Assembly: GCF_019175385.1 (NCBI RefSeq)
Contig: NC_083339.1
Location: 46,982,074-47,046,073 of the forward strand
From: Lycium barbarum
Taxonomy: Eukaryota; Streptophyta; Magnoliopsida; Solanales; Solanaceae
Length of the DNA: 64,000 bases
Reading direction: 5' to 3'
The translations under genes and the position numbers were made by a program. Positions 34,148-45,754 of the stretch are shown here, in pieces; position 1 is the stretch's first letter; each line of letters begins with the position of its first letter. Under the pieces are notes generated by a model. The model did not search any database. It saw only the letters and a list, made by a program, of their open reading frames with translations, and was not told the DNA's origin.

Positions 34148-36655
34148 TGTCACGACCCAACCCCGTAGGCCGTGACTGGTGCCCGAACTGGACACCCGTA
34201 TACGAACCTATTACATATAATCAAACTGAATCTATGAATAATATGGAAACTTGCAAAAGATCTCCAACGGTTCATAACGTCGTCATATATGTATATTCAG
34301 ATAAACTGTCTCCTGAGGAGTCACAACTAATCATATCAATATCATATGCAAGCCGACAAGGCTGCCACTATAGACGAACATCATACCACAGCACATCGTA
34401 TAGACACCACTGAACAGAACCCATACACAACCCACACATATGTCTACAGACCTCTAAGAGTACGAATAGCGAAATATGACGGGACAGGGCCCCGCCGTAC
34501 CCCTAGATAGCATATACATGTATATATCATAAGATTCAAACCAAAAGTCTAGACTCCGAAACAATGAAGCTCTCCAAGATAGCAGAAAGGGAGTCCTAAG
34601 CTGGCGGATCACCAAAGCGAGTATCTGCACCTGCAGGCATGAAATGCAGCCCCCCGAAGAAAGGGGGTCAGTACGGAATATGTACTGAGCATGTAAAGCA
34701 TGAAATACAGTAAACAGGATCATAACTGAAATAAGGAGTATAGAAAACAAGTACAATGTCCAGAATACCAAAACACTTGCCTTTGAAACATAAATCGTGC
34801 ATGTCAACATCATATATCATATACATATATACCGTACCCGGCCCTCTAGTGAGGGACTCGGTGAATGAAGTCATCATATGCCCTCCTGGCCGCCATAACA
34901 TGTCATCATGTCATCATATCATCATATCATCATATATATATATATATATATATACCGTACCCAGCCCTTTAGTAAGGGACTCAGTGAATAAAGTCGTGTA
35001 CACGTATATCGTACCCGGCCCATCATGGGACTCGGTGCCATAATCATATCATCATATACATATACCGTACCCGGCCCTCTAGTAAGGGACTCGGTGAATA
35101 ATGCAGCGACACTGTGCACGATAACATACCCGGCCCGGGACTCGGTGAATGATACAATAACAGTAAGCACGAGTAGTATATCATGAGCAACCATATGCAA
35201 ATACATCATCATTCTGAGACTCAACAGAATAAGTGGACTAACTAACACTCGAATATCAAGACAATAGTCATGGTAAGTATGGATGTCAATAAGAACTATA
35301 TCAAATAGAGCCTCAGGAATCATACGTCATGTGCCAAGATAATGCAAAACAGCAATTGGAATTCAAGGACTTTAATCATTACAGAGTCTTTAAGAATAGG
35401 AACTTTCACACACCAACTACTATCCAACGTATAAAGGACTCGAGAGGAACTCAATTACTTAAGAGTTCTAGCATCAAGAAGTGAATAAGAATCATGAATC
35501 ACACTCGGAACTTATGAATAGAATTACCCCAAGTTCATATCATTCATCACTTAAATCTAAGACATGCCAAAAGAAAGAAGGGACAACTTTACATACCTGT
35601 TGACGACTAATCGCAAAGTCGTTCGCTTTTTCGCTCTTTTAGCCTATTTAACACAAGGGTAACGTTATCGTTAGTAACTATACTTTTTAGTTCATAAATC
35701 CGTAACCCCTCATTTATAGAACCTATTTTCTTTAACTTATACATTCTCGTTTAGGGTTTTCCATTAGTTAAGGGCTAAACGAAAATTGGGCAGCATTTCC
35801 CCTATATATTCGCCCAATCCGAATTTCTAATTGTCCTCCTGTAAACACAGAAATACCAACAACAACAATATATATATAAAATTCTCACAATTCAGCCCAT
35901 AACAGTTCTAACAACCCAACAACTCCTCCAAATTCATTTCAGCCCACAATTTCCTATAACATCAATTTCAGGCACTTCCTTAATTCCAATTTCGCTCAAT
36001 CCAATTTTAATCCTTCCATTACCACACCATTAACATAATTACACCATAAAATACGAAAATCTTACCAAATTTTTCTCGGAGGAATTTCTACTCTTAATTG
36101 CTCCAATTTCGCAATTTCTTCTTCCCCGATTCAATATCCAACGTTGCTATCACCTCCTTGAACTTGTAAATAACCTTGGAATTGAATCAACGTAAGAAAA
36201 TATTTTTTTTGAAAATCTTCCATGGCCGTAGCAGCCATGGCCATATGCTTCACAATTCTTTTTTTTTTCTTTCCTTTCAATTAAGTTGAAAATGAAGGTG
36301 AAATGTACAACTTACAAGTCACCCAAATTCTTTTATATGTTGCTGCCCATGTGGGCACGTGGCTGCCACTGACCATTTCTCAATTGGTGCCACGTGGCAG
36401 CCTACTTGGTGCCATGTGGCATCCCTTAATTTTTTTTTTAATTAATCACTAATCCCTTACTTAAAAATTTAATCATAATCAATTATTTACTAATCCCAAA
36501 TAATATTTTTACACTAACTAAAATTTATAAACAATTTTTGTAATAATTAAAATTGAAAATTAAAGTTCTTATTTCATGCCCGAAAATGGTTCTACCTTTT
36601 ACTTGTGTCGATTTGCTTGCAAATAATTCGACGTATAAATATACGGGGTATAACA
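34148..36655 (-). repeat. Element C 3' LTR (left), 2508 bp
   Basis: TGTCACGACCCAACC...GGTATAACA. Holds the LTR hairpin (34651-34667), the 5-unit GGGACTCGGTG array, a TA dinucleotide run near 34933, the core motif (35788-35800) and donor-like minus-strand sites near 35595 (AG/GTATGTAAAG) and 36070. Confidence 0.93.
34829..35150. repeat. Five-unit tandem repeat in C LTR
   Basis: Units of roughly 30-60 bp carry CCGTACCCGGCCC...GGGACTCGGTGAAT at about 34831, 34952, 35009, 35062 and 35124. The counterpart in the right LTR is about 41802-42105. F has only two such units. Confidence 0.8.
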
Positions 36656-36691
36656 TCCTTCCCCCCTTTAGGACATTCATCCTCGAATGTT
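36656..36691 (-). promoter_or_regulatory. Element C PPT and pre-PPT palindrome
   Basis: The minus strand has TAAAGGGGGGAAGGA next to the LTR. It is preceded by AACATTCG-AGGA-TGAATGTC (36672-36691). Confidence 0.82.
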
Positions 36692-39600
36692 AAACTGGCC
36701 CTGAACTCCCAATACTTTCTCGGGTTTTCTCTTAGTTAATTATGCCCTTCACATACTCCTTCCGTTTGTCGACTCGCTTTAGTTCATTATAACGCCTTCC
36801 AGGTATTCACATAGTCATTCTGGTAATATCTCTCCTTTCTGTTGCTTCTCACGGTAATTATTTTTTTGTCGTTGTCTTTGCTCTCCTCTTTATTTGACAG
36901 TTGGTTGTTAGTTGTATTACGAGCTCTTACGCTGAACTCTTACTCTCTCCCTTGTGCGCTTAGTCTTAACTCGACTTCTTATTCTCCCATAGTTACTCCC
37001 TTAAGATATCGTTTCTTTCATCTTACCTCTCACTCTTTAAATGAGATTTTTATAACGCACAGACGTCCTCCATTGATTCATTAGACTTTAATATCCCTAG
37101 AGTATTGCATGCTTCTGGTAACCTGTAGACCCTTCGCAGGTCCTACGAGTAAAATGAAATTTCCCAAAGGGTAACATTTTTGTGCTCCAATATCCTTGCT
37201 TTACTCCACTGTGACTGTTCGTATTCTGAAATCCTCAGCATCATGTGTCACTTTCTGACTTTCTTTTAAAGGTTTTCAACTATCATTTGCTTTTATTTCT
37301 TGATCTCGATCTTTAGGGTTGGCTGTCAAATTGCGCTAGGGTCCCCTCGTGTCACAACTTTATTGTCCTCCAGTAACCAGTAACCCGCTTGTTCTGATTG
37401 CCTCAGTTAGATCATTTCGTAATTTTCCCTTACCCTAACTGGTAATGCTTTAGGCATATTATCTCGTGTCGTTACTCTATTTTTGACCCAACTATTCTAT
37501 TGCCCCTTTTACTCCAATTTGCTCTTAGCTCTCCTATCACATATCCTGTTGCAATCTTTACACAAGTATGTGTAGGTGCTCAAATCAGCCCAGTAAATAC
37601 CTTAGCGTTGCCTCGCTAGTCATTATGCAGACCCTATATTCTTCTCTTATATCTTCCAACTGATATCAAGGCTCAACTATGGCTTTTGCCCTCAGTACTA
37701 ATTATATCTCCGTAGTTTTGCCTCAGACCATCTTATACCTTTTTTTTGATGTATCCGAAATATCGCAACCACATTGTTGTTACTAGATTCTTACTCTTCT
37801 TATGAAGAACTCACTTGGTCTCATTCTTAGTATACAAGTATTCGTAGGTTGCATAACTATTCTTGTACAATTTGTACAAAATGCATCCAATCTTAGTCAC
37901 AGTCTTTCCTTCTCTTGGTGTATCCTGCTCTACATATCTTATTGTACTAAACTCACTTGCTGTCTATTTCGCTATACTATTTTCCCTTCCTCTATTCACC
38001 ATTTGGTCTTCTTATATCCTTCCATAGGAGAGGTTTCCTATCCTTTCTCCTTTGCTACTTATGTATCACAACATCATTAACCAATAACTCTGTTGTCAAT
38101 GTCTTAACCTCCAATCCAGTATAGCATTGCTATCCTTCATAACATCTCTTAAGTTATTCGTTACCATTCTCTTGTCGTATTCTTCCTTTTTATAAGCATC
38201 CACCTTCTGATGTCGTATTATCCAAAGTCCTTACCAATAATTCTCAGCACCGTCTGAAATACCATCTTGGCCTCTATCCGTTTGTCGCTGGCTTTCAGAT
38301 CTCACTAACTTGTTTTAGCATGGGATCTCACTTGAAGTTTTAAGTGTTCACATTAAACGTGTTGCAGTACCAGTTGATTTCATCTTACACTTGCATTTTT
38401 CTCCTCCGCTTCCCCCCTTTAGGGTGTACCTACATCATTATCTATTTATATTTTACTCTGTATCCCTATTTCCAATTTTCAAATTCATACGATTTTTTTT
38501 TTCCAATACATTTGGTATACTGCACTATATCCATGTCTTCCTTTATATCATATATAATTTAGATTACCCATGTATGAAACTCGAACACAATCACAGGCGA
38601 TGAGAACTCTCGATATATAGCACAAAATCTTATCTAATGATTGGTACTCGAGTAATGTAATTAATGTAGCAATTTATCCAAAGCCACATTCCATTTATTC
38701 CGATCAGTGATTAGCTAGTGCTTATAGTTGTTTCAAATTCTCCATTCGGTAGCACTTATATTCCGATGATAAGTGTCCCAAGCTTTCTATAACACCATTT
38801 TTACCCCAACGGACATCATCTGTTTCTTCTAATAAATTCACAATACATCAGTTGTTTCGCAAATCCGCAATCCTTGTCCTTTAAGGATTTCACCATTTCC
38901 GAGGTGCATTCATACACATGCGGTACTCCTTTATGCCTCATGCTTTTTCATCCTTGTTGTATACCCAACGCTAACTTCTAACTTACTCAAAATCATATCA
39001 AATTCATCTTAATAGAGGTCTTGCCTTAGCACCTTCTCGTCATACTACACCTTAAGTTCATAGCTATATATTTCCCTTTTGTCGTATACTCATACTTAAT
39101 TAATTATGTCCTTCTTGAGTGCTTCCTTTAGTATTCCTTTCATTTCTCCAGTCTATGTCCATCTTTTATTTTGTACACGAGGATTCTTACGCTACTCCTG
39201 TATACTTTAGAAAACACTACTTCTACATAACCCCTTTCTTATTTTCATAGTATATTCTGTTCATCCCTATTTGTTCTTATCATACCAGTCATTTCTGGCA
39301 TTCATTTTGTCCCGTTGCTCATCTTCTTTTAGTTTGGGCTTTCACAATTCTGTCGCTTATATACTCGTTTTCTTAGCTATACGTCATAACACATCGCTAT
39401 ACTGTAATCCCACTCGCTTTCTTCTTATCTTATTCTTTCAATTAACTCCTTCTCTTCCTGTGCTCGCTTCCACTTTCGTTACCACTTGATCTCTATTCTG
39501 AACTTTCCCTGTAGAACTTTGTAAGTCTTTCTTATTCGTTCTATATTTGCTTTTTCCGTTTCACACTAATCACACCGTATTCTTTAGTTACTTCCTTGCT

Positions 39601-41031
39601 AGGCTTTACTCCTTTCTAGAGCAATCCTTATGGTATTCACATCACATCCTGTTCGTAATCCATCCTATAACGTAACACTTCTTAATCTTATTCGCGATTC
39701 TTACTATTTTTTAATTACATTCTGCGGACTAGGCGTACTTAACTCTTCATCCTTTATGATCGATCCTACCCTTAGTATCTCACAAGGTGTCTTATCAATA
39801 CCTTCATGACTTGTCATAACTCTTCCTTCTCCGTACTTTTATCTCACTCATACTATTACTCCTTTTAATTGTAAATTCATCGTAATTTATCCCTACTTAT
39901 CGGTTTACTCGATACCTCAGTAAAATGTTCTGTTACGAGTTGCCACCTTTTTCTAAATCATTCCTTAATATCACAAGCCCTTCCGAATCATCCTAGCATT
40001 TCACCAACAACATATGAAAAACATGATCCTAGACAGCCCACAAGTTTGAGTTTTCCCTCCACAAATTCCATCTCCAATTAGTTGGTTAAGAACTAATAAA
40101 ATGTCACCATGAAGCATTCTCCAACCACCACCAGAAGAAAACTAGAATCCGACAAGCATCACAGGACTTCTAGAGCTTGATTCACATGGTTTACCTCCAG
40201 GTTTATTCTTGAGTCGTGAACGAATTATCTAGTTCACAAACTACTTGCTGTATGCTTGTACTTTTCAATAGAAGTGAAACTTAAATACCGGACGTTTTTT
40301 CCCTTGAACATAAGCTTCTTCTAAGGCAGAAATGCGGATGGACAGTATTCTGGTCCGTCCCAATGAATTCCAAACTTTGCTGCTCATATATGCTTTTTTT
40401 CGAAATAAAATTTTCCAAGTAAGAATGGTGCCCCTTACGGATAACATGGAGGGTATCTCTTAAAACTTTAGTCCAACATAATAAATTTACCCTATCGGTA
40501 TCAACTTTCAAGACATGTTATGAACCTATACCTCATTCTCTTCTTTTTCCTATTTCTGGGAAAGTTTGGGCAGAGTTTTCTCTGTACTTCTTACTATCCC
40601 AGAACCTGCGAATACCAACAATGCCTCACGGGGACAACCTATACACACATATATCATATCGTATCATAGCCACACAGGGCTCCCAATTTCCAGTAAAAGT
40701 ATAAAGGTGTCAGGACTTACCTCAAATATCGCACCTCGAGACGTACCTGATCCTTTGACGATCTGTTTTGTTATACTTTCCTATCCAACTTCACGTTTCA
40801 ATCATGTTTCAATATTCTTACCTTATTCAACATGCCTCTTTCGCACCGTAACTTACCTGTGTACCTTGTAAATGCCAATATCATCGGTCGCTTTTTTCTG
40901 GCGATGTCGTTCTTCAGCTGAAGTCAAAGGTTAGTATAAGGAATTTCATTTCCTATGACTGGGCTCTATCGCACGATCTTAGATATGAAAGAAAGGTAAC
41001 TTCCTAAATGTCCTGTAGCTTCCTATTTATA
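36692..41031 (-). other. Element C non-coding interior
   Basis: The stretch has no supported gene. Short ORFs (such as plus 37802-38080 and 36842-37084) are Leu/Ser/Phe-rich, without motifs, and follow from the C+T-rich plus strand. A segment at about 40050-40650 (including GAAGAAAACTAGAATCCGAC and CAGAGTTTTCTCTGTA) matches D near 9780-10010. Confidence 0.75.
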
Positions 41032-41051
41032 GATGTGGTGCACAACACACC
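41032..41051 (-). promoter_or_regulatory. Dimer-initiation-like leader hairpin, element C
   Basis: On minus: GGTGTG-TT-GTGCAC-CACATC (one G.T pair), 63 nt after the PBS, although the element encodes nothing. Confidence 0.7.
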
Positions 41052-41102
41052 GATAAACAAAACTCTACTAGACACGGTCTGTAGACACTCCAAGGATGAA
41101 TT

Positions 41103-41114
41103 ACTCTGATACCA
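41103..41114 (-). other. Primer binding site, element C
   Basis: The minus strand reads TGGTATCAGAGT, one mismatch at the last base from the tRNA-iMet site, 4 bases inside LTR edge 41119. Confidence 0.88.
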
Positions 41115-41118
41115 CTTT

Positions 41119-43567
41119 TGTCACGACCCAACCCCGTAGGCCGTGACTGGTGCCCGAACTGGACACCCGTATAGGAACCTGTTACATATAATCAAACTGA
41201 ATCTATGAATAATATGGAAGCTTGCAAAAGAACTCCAACGGTTCATAACGTCGTCATATATGTATATTCGGATAAACTGTCTCCTGAGGAGTCACAACTA
41301 ATCTTATCAATATCATATGCAAGCCGACAAGGCTGCCACTATAGACAGACATCATACCACAGCACATCGTATAGACACCGCTGAACAGAACCCATACACA
41401 ACCCACACATATGTCTACAGACCTCTAAGAGTACGAATAGCGAAATATGACGGGACAGGGCCCCGCCGTACCCCTGGATAGCATATACATGTATATATCA
41501 TAAGATTCAAACCAAAAGTCTAGACTCCGAAACAACGGAGCTCTCCAAGACAACAGAAAGGGAGTCCTAAGTTGGCGGATCACCAAAGCGAGTATCTGCA
41601 CCTGCGGGCATAAAATGCAGCCCCCCGAAGAAAGGGGGTCAGTACGGAATATGTACTGAGCATGTAAAGCATGAAATACAGTAAACAGGATCATAACTGA
41701 AATAAGGAGTATAGAAAACAAGTACAATGTCCAGAATACCAAAACACTTGCCTTTGAAACATAAATCGTGCATGTCAACATCATATATCATATACATATA
41801 TACCGTACCCGGCCCTCTAGTGAGGGACTCGGTGAATGAAGTCATCATATGCCCTCCTGGCCGCCATAACATGTCATCATGTCATCATATCATCATATAT
41901 ATATATATACCGTACCCAGCCCTTTAGTAAGGGACTCGGTGAATAAAGTCGTGTACACGTATACCGTACCCGGCCCATCATGGGACTCGGTGCCATAATC
42001 ATATCATCATATACATATACCGTACCCGGCCCTCTAGTAAGGGACTCGGTGAATAATGCAGCGAAACTGTGCACGATAACATAACCGGCCCGGGACTCGG
42101 TGAATGATACAATAACAGTAAGCACGAGTAGTATATCATGAGCAACCATATGCAACTACATCATCATTCTGAGACTCAACAGAATAAGTGGACTAACTAA
42201 CACTCGAATATCAAGACAATAGTCATGGTAAGTATGGATGTCAATAAGAACTATATCAAATAGAGCCTCAGGAATCATACGTCATGTGCCAAGATAATGC
42301 AAAACAGCTATTGGAATTCAAGGACATTAATCATTACAGAGTCTTTAAGAATAGGAACTTTCACACACCAACTACTATCCAACGTATAAAGGACTCGAGA
42401 GTTCTAGCATCAAAAAGTGAATAAGAATCATGAATCACACTCGGAACTTATGAATAGAATTACCCCAAGTTCATATCATTCATCACTTAAATGTAAGACA
42501 TGCCATAAGAAAGAAGGGACAGCTTTACATACCTGTTGTCGACTAATCGCAAAGCCGTTCGCTTTGTCGCTCTTTTAGCCTATTTAACACAAGGGTAACG
42601 TTATCGTTAGTAACTATACTTTTTAGTTCATAAATCTGTAGCCCATCATTTATAGAACCTAATTTTTAACTTATACATTGTCGTTTAGGGTTTTCCATTA
42701 GGTAAGGGCTTAACGAAAATTGGGCAGAATTTTCCCCTATATATTCGCCTAACCCGAATTTCTAATTTTCCTCCTGTAAACACAGAAATACCAACAACAA
42801 CAATATACATATAAAATTCTCACAATTCAGCCCATAACAATTCTAACAACCCAACAACTCCTCTAAATTCATTTCAGCCCACAATTTCCTATAACATCAA
42901 TTTCAGGCACTTCCTTGATTCCAATTTCGCTCAATCCAATTTTAATCCTTCCATTACAACACCATTAACATAATTACACCATAAAATACGAAAATCTTAC
43001 CAAATTTTTCTCGGAGGAATTTCTACTCTTAATTGCTCCAATTTCGCAATTTCTTCTTCCCCGATTCAATATCCAACGTTGCTATCACCTCCTTGAACTT
43101 GTAAATCACCTTGGAATTGAATCAATGTAAGAAAATATTTTTTTTGAAAATCTGCCATGGCCGTAGCATCCCTGGCCATATGCTTCACAATTCTTTTTTT
43201 TTTCTTTCCTTTCAATTAAGTTGAAAATGAAGGTGAAATGTACAACTTACAAGTCACCCAATTTCTTTTATATGTTGCTGCCCATGTGGGCACGTGGCTG
43301 CCACTGACCATTGCTCAATTGGTGCCACGTGGCAGCCCTTAATTTTTTTTTAATTAATCACTAATCCCTTACTTAAAAATTTAATCATAATTAATTATTT
43401 CCTAATCCCCAATAATATTTTTACACTAACTAAAATTTATAAACAATTTGTGTAATACTTAAAATAGAAAATTAAAGTTCTTATTTCATGCCCGAAAATG
43501 GTTCTACCTTTTACTTGTGTCGTTTTGCTTGCAAATAATTCGACGTATAAATATACGGGGTATAACA
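41119..43567 (-). repeat. Element C 5' LTR (right), 2449 bp
   Basis: Very similar to the left LTR by eye, with small deletions (for example in the TA run and near 43330). Ends GGGTATAACA, followed by TSD GGTAC (43568-43572). Confidence 0.93.
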
Positions 43568-44432
43568 GGTACAAACTTGCAATTTTTAAGTTTTCCGTCG
43601 ATTACAGTGGTATAAGAGTGAAACGAATAGTTGATTTTGTTTTTTCTTTAAATATGGACCGTGTAATGATGGTTTCAAGTGAAGACTTGTGGAAATCCAC
43701 AAGTCCCACATCATTGTTTTTAGCTTTGAGATAAGTATAGAACCCCATCCTCACTGAAAAAAAAGAAGAGGAAGAGGTTGGAACACTTTTAAAAAGCTTG
43801 AACTTTGATTTTTGTTCAAGATTTGAATTTCATCAGTTGTTATTAAGCTTTGACTGAAAGGTTTAAGTTTTCCCTAGTTCTAAAAATTTCTGTTTTATTT
43901 TGTCGCTTGGTATTTGGTGGCTGAGTTTGTGTTGGAAGCCAGAAGGCATCCAAGTCCATTTCTTGCCCCCGGTTGCACTTAAAAAGGTACCACTTGTTAG
44001 TTTACTGCTTTCATTTAAATTCCTGTCCATATTAGTGATAGTTTGATGTGATTAAGTGTTCTATGTGTAGTTTAGATGTAGCTCAGTACTGATATGCATA
44101 GTTGATGTGTGAACAATGATTTTTGTGTTTTGAATTATGATTAAGGGTGTATTATGCATTATGCTTGTTTTAATTTTGTTTGTTTCATATAATAGTATAC
44201 TTGGATTAAAGGATGGTCTAAAGGTTACAGGTTTACTAAGTAGGGTGTGTGGCTTAATTCTTGTTTGTTCTACTTAATAGTATGCTTGGCTTAAAGGTTG
44301 AAGTCAGGATTAAAAGTTTATCAGGTAATATGTTTGGTTCAATTCTTGATTGTTCTGTTTAGTAGTATGCCTGGTTTAAAGGTAGGTTTAAAGATTGAAG
44401 GTTTGTTAGGTGTTGTGCTTAGTCTTATTCTG
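43568..44432 (+). mobile_element. Element H: unclassified LTR-like sequence, part 2
   Basis: Resumes H after C (the first five bases are the C TSD). It is T-rich, and near 44200-44420 it has loose repeats of the form TTAAAGGTTGAAG / GTATGCTTGG. No gene seen. It stops where the I LTR begins (about 44433). Confidence 0.45.
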
Positions 44433-44867
44433 CTTCACGACCCAACCGGAGGGCCGCGACGGGCACCCGGTGCTAGCCCACCCGGGCGCCTCTTATCGTA
44501 CCTTTACATTTACATCTAGGTGAGCCACATACTAAATCGTACATTTCCATTAATCAATCATACTAGTCCCATTGGACAATAATACCTCTATATCATCATT
44601 GGCATCTATGCCCATATCAACGTACATAAGCCGACGAGGCTAAAAAAATGAAATCCAAAATATAGGTCGACAAGTCCAAACACATGTAACCATATACACA
44701 TGTCTACGAGCCTCTAAGGAGAGCATGTCATATCATATAGGCGGGACAGGACCCCGCTATGCCTATAAATATGTACACAAAAGAATAAGTACCAAAAGCT
44801 ATAACTCCAAATGAAATGGAGCTCCGCTATGTAGTCCCTGAGAAATGTAGCTATGGATCAAGTCTGT
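44433..44867 (-). repeat. Element I LTR, left fragment
   Basis: The reversed LTR end starts as TTCACGACCC (relatives TGTCACGACCC; the terminal bases are mutated). It continues at 58363 after the G insertion; 435 + 2137 bp gives 2572 bp, the length of the G LTRs. The last five bases TCTGT are the left TSD of G. Confidence 0.87.
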
Positions 44868-45754
44868 TGTTACACCTCGGAAAATTTTCTGTTGGTATGC
44901 AAGTGAATGATCTAGTGAGGAGTACGAGTATACGATATTTCCATGAGTATGAAATGACATGGATGACCCTAAGTAAGATTCCAAAGGCGATTGCAATAAG
45001 AGATAGGTTATGCTCCATGATGACTAACTATAGATTCTAAAAACGTGGAAAGTTGCAGATTTGCACTTTGGCCAGTTGAACGTAAAATGAAATACGGACC
45101 GTAAAGTAGTATACGGCCCGTAAACTGCCATGTCGTATTTTGACTTCCAAAACATCAACTTTCTGTCAAATGTCCAAATGGTTAAATACGACTTGGAATA
45201 CGGACCGTAAATTGGAATACGGCCCGTAAACTGAGATCGTAAATCACCATGATCCCCAGCATACTTTCTGGTTTTGTTATGCTTAAATACGCCCACAGAA
45301 TACGGACCGTAAACTGGAATACGGCCCGTAAACTGAGTTTACGACCACTGTGCACTTTCGACGACTGTTCATTTCAGAACAGATTTTGGGTTATTAAAAA
45401 GGGGACCAAATTTATTATTTCATTTCAGTTCACTTCTACATGACACCCCTTCTCTCTAAAACATCTCTCTACATATATTTCACAAAAATTCAAGGATATT
45501 TGGTGATCAACAACATTAACTAAGTGAATCAAGTATAAGAAAACCCATTAAAGGTCATTCAAGTCAAGAAATCCCAATGGAGATAAACTTGGGTTTTGCT
45601 CAAATGGAGTATTATCAACCAAGGCTTGTTCCTACAACCTCTAAGGTAATATTTATAATATTTCTATGTGTTTAAGGTATTTAAGAGTTGAAATACTTGG
45701 ATTGTAGAAAGGTATGGAAAAATGGGTCATGAATGTGGAATAGTGCCATTTTGA
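44868..45754 (+). repeat. Element G first LTR, 5' 887 bp only
   Basis: Matches 48003-48889. It stops at GTGCCATTTTG and joins RNase H-side pol through AGAAATATGGACAGATGC. Carries three TACGG/CCGTA clusters and the donor-like CTAAG/GTAATA (GT 45646). Confidence 0.92.

Larger units (their letters stand above)
34148..43567 (-). mobile_element. Element C: coding-less LTR element (LARD-like), 9.4 kb
   Basis: LTRs 34148-36655 and 41119-43567, PPT next to the left LTR, PBS next to the right LTR, and a TSD with one mismatch. The 4.46-kb interior has no retroelement protein similarity on either strand, yet the leader hairpin, PBS, PPT and pre-PPT palindrome are all present. This fits a non-autonomous large retrotransposon derivative moved in trans by relatives. 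Confidence 0.9.

Noticed and set aside
34756..35323. ORFs in both strands over the C LTR TA run and tandem repeat (also 41639-42155)
   Set aside because: Same frames appear in both LTRs because the DNA is repeated; low-complexity Tyr/Ile/Ser runs, not genes.
36842..39489. Plus-strand ORFs of 60-100 aa with hydrophobic composition in the C interior
   Set aside because: The C+T-rich plus strand yields Leu/Ser/Phe-rich frames by chance. No start context, motif or homology is visible, and they are antisense to C.
45092..45336. CRISPR-like array from the repeated TACGG/CCGTA units
   Set aside because: Unequal spacing, only three clusters, inside LTRs of a plant retrotransposon; no cas genes.
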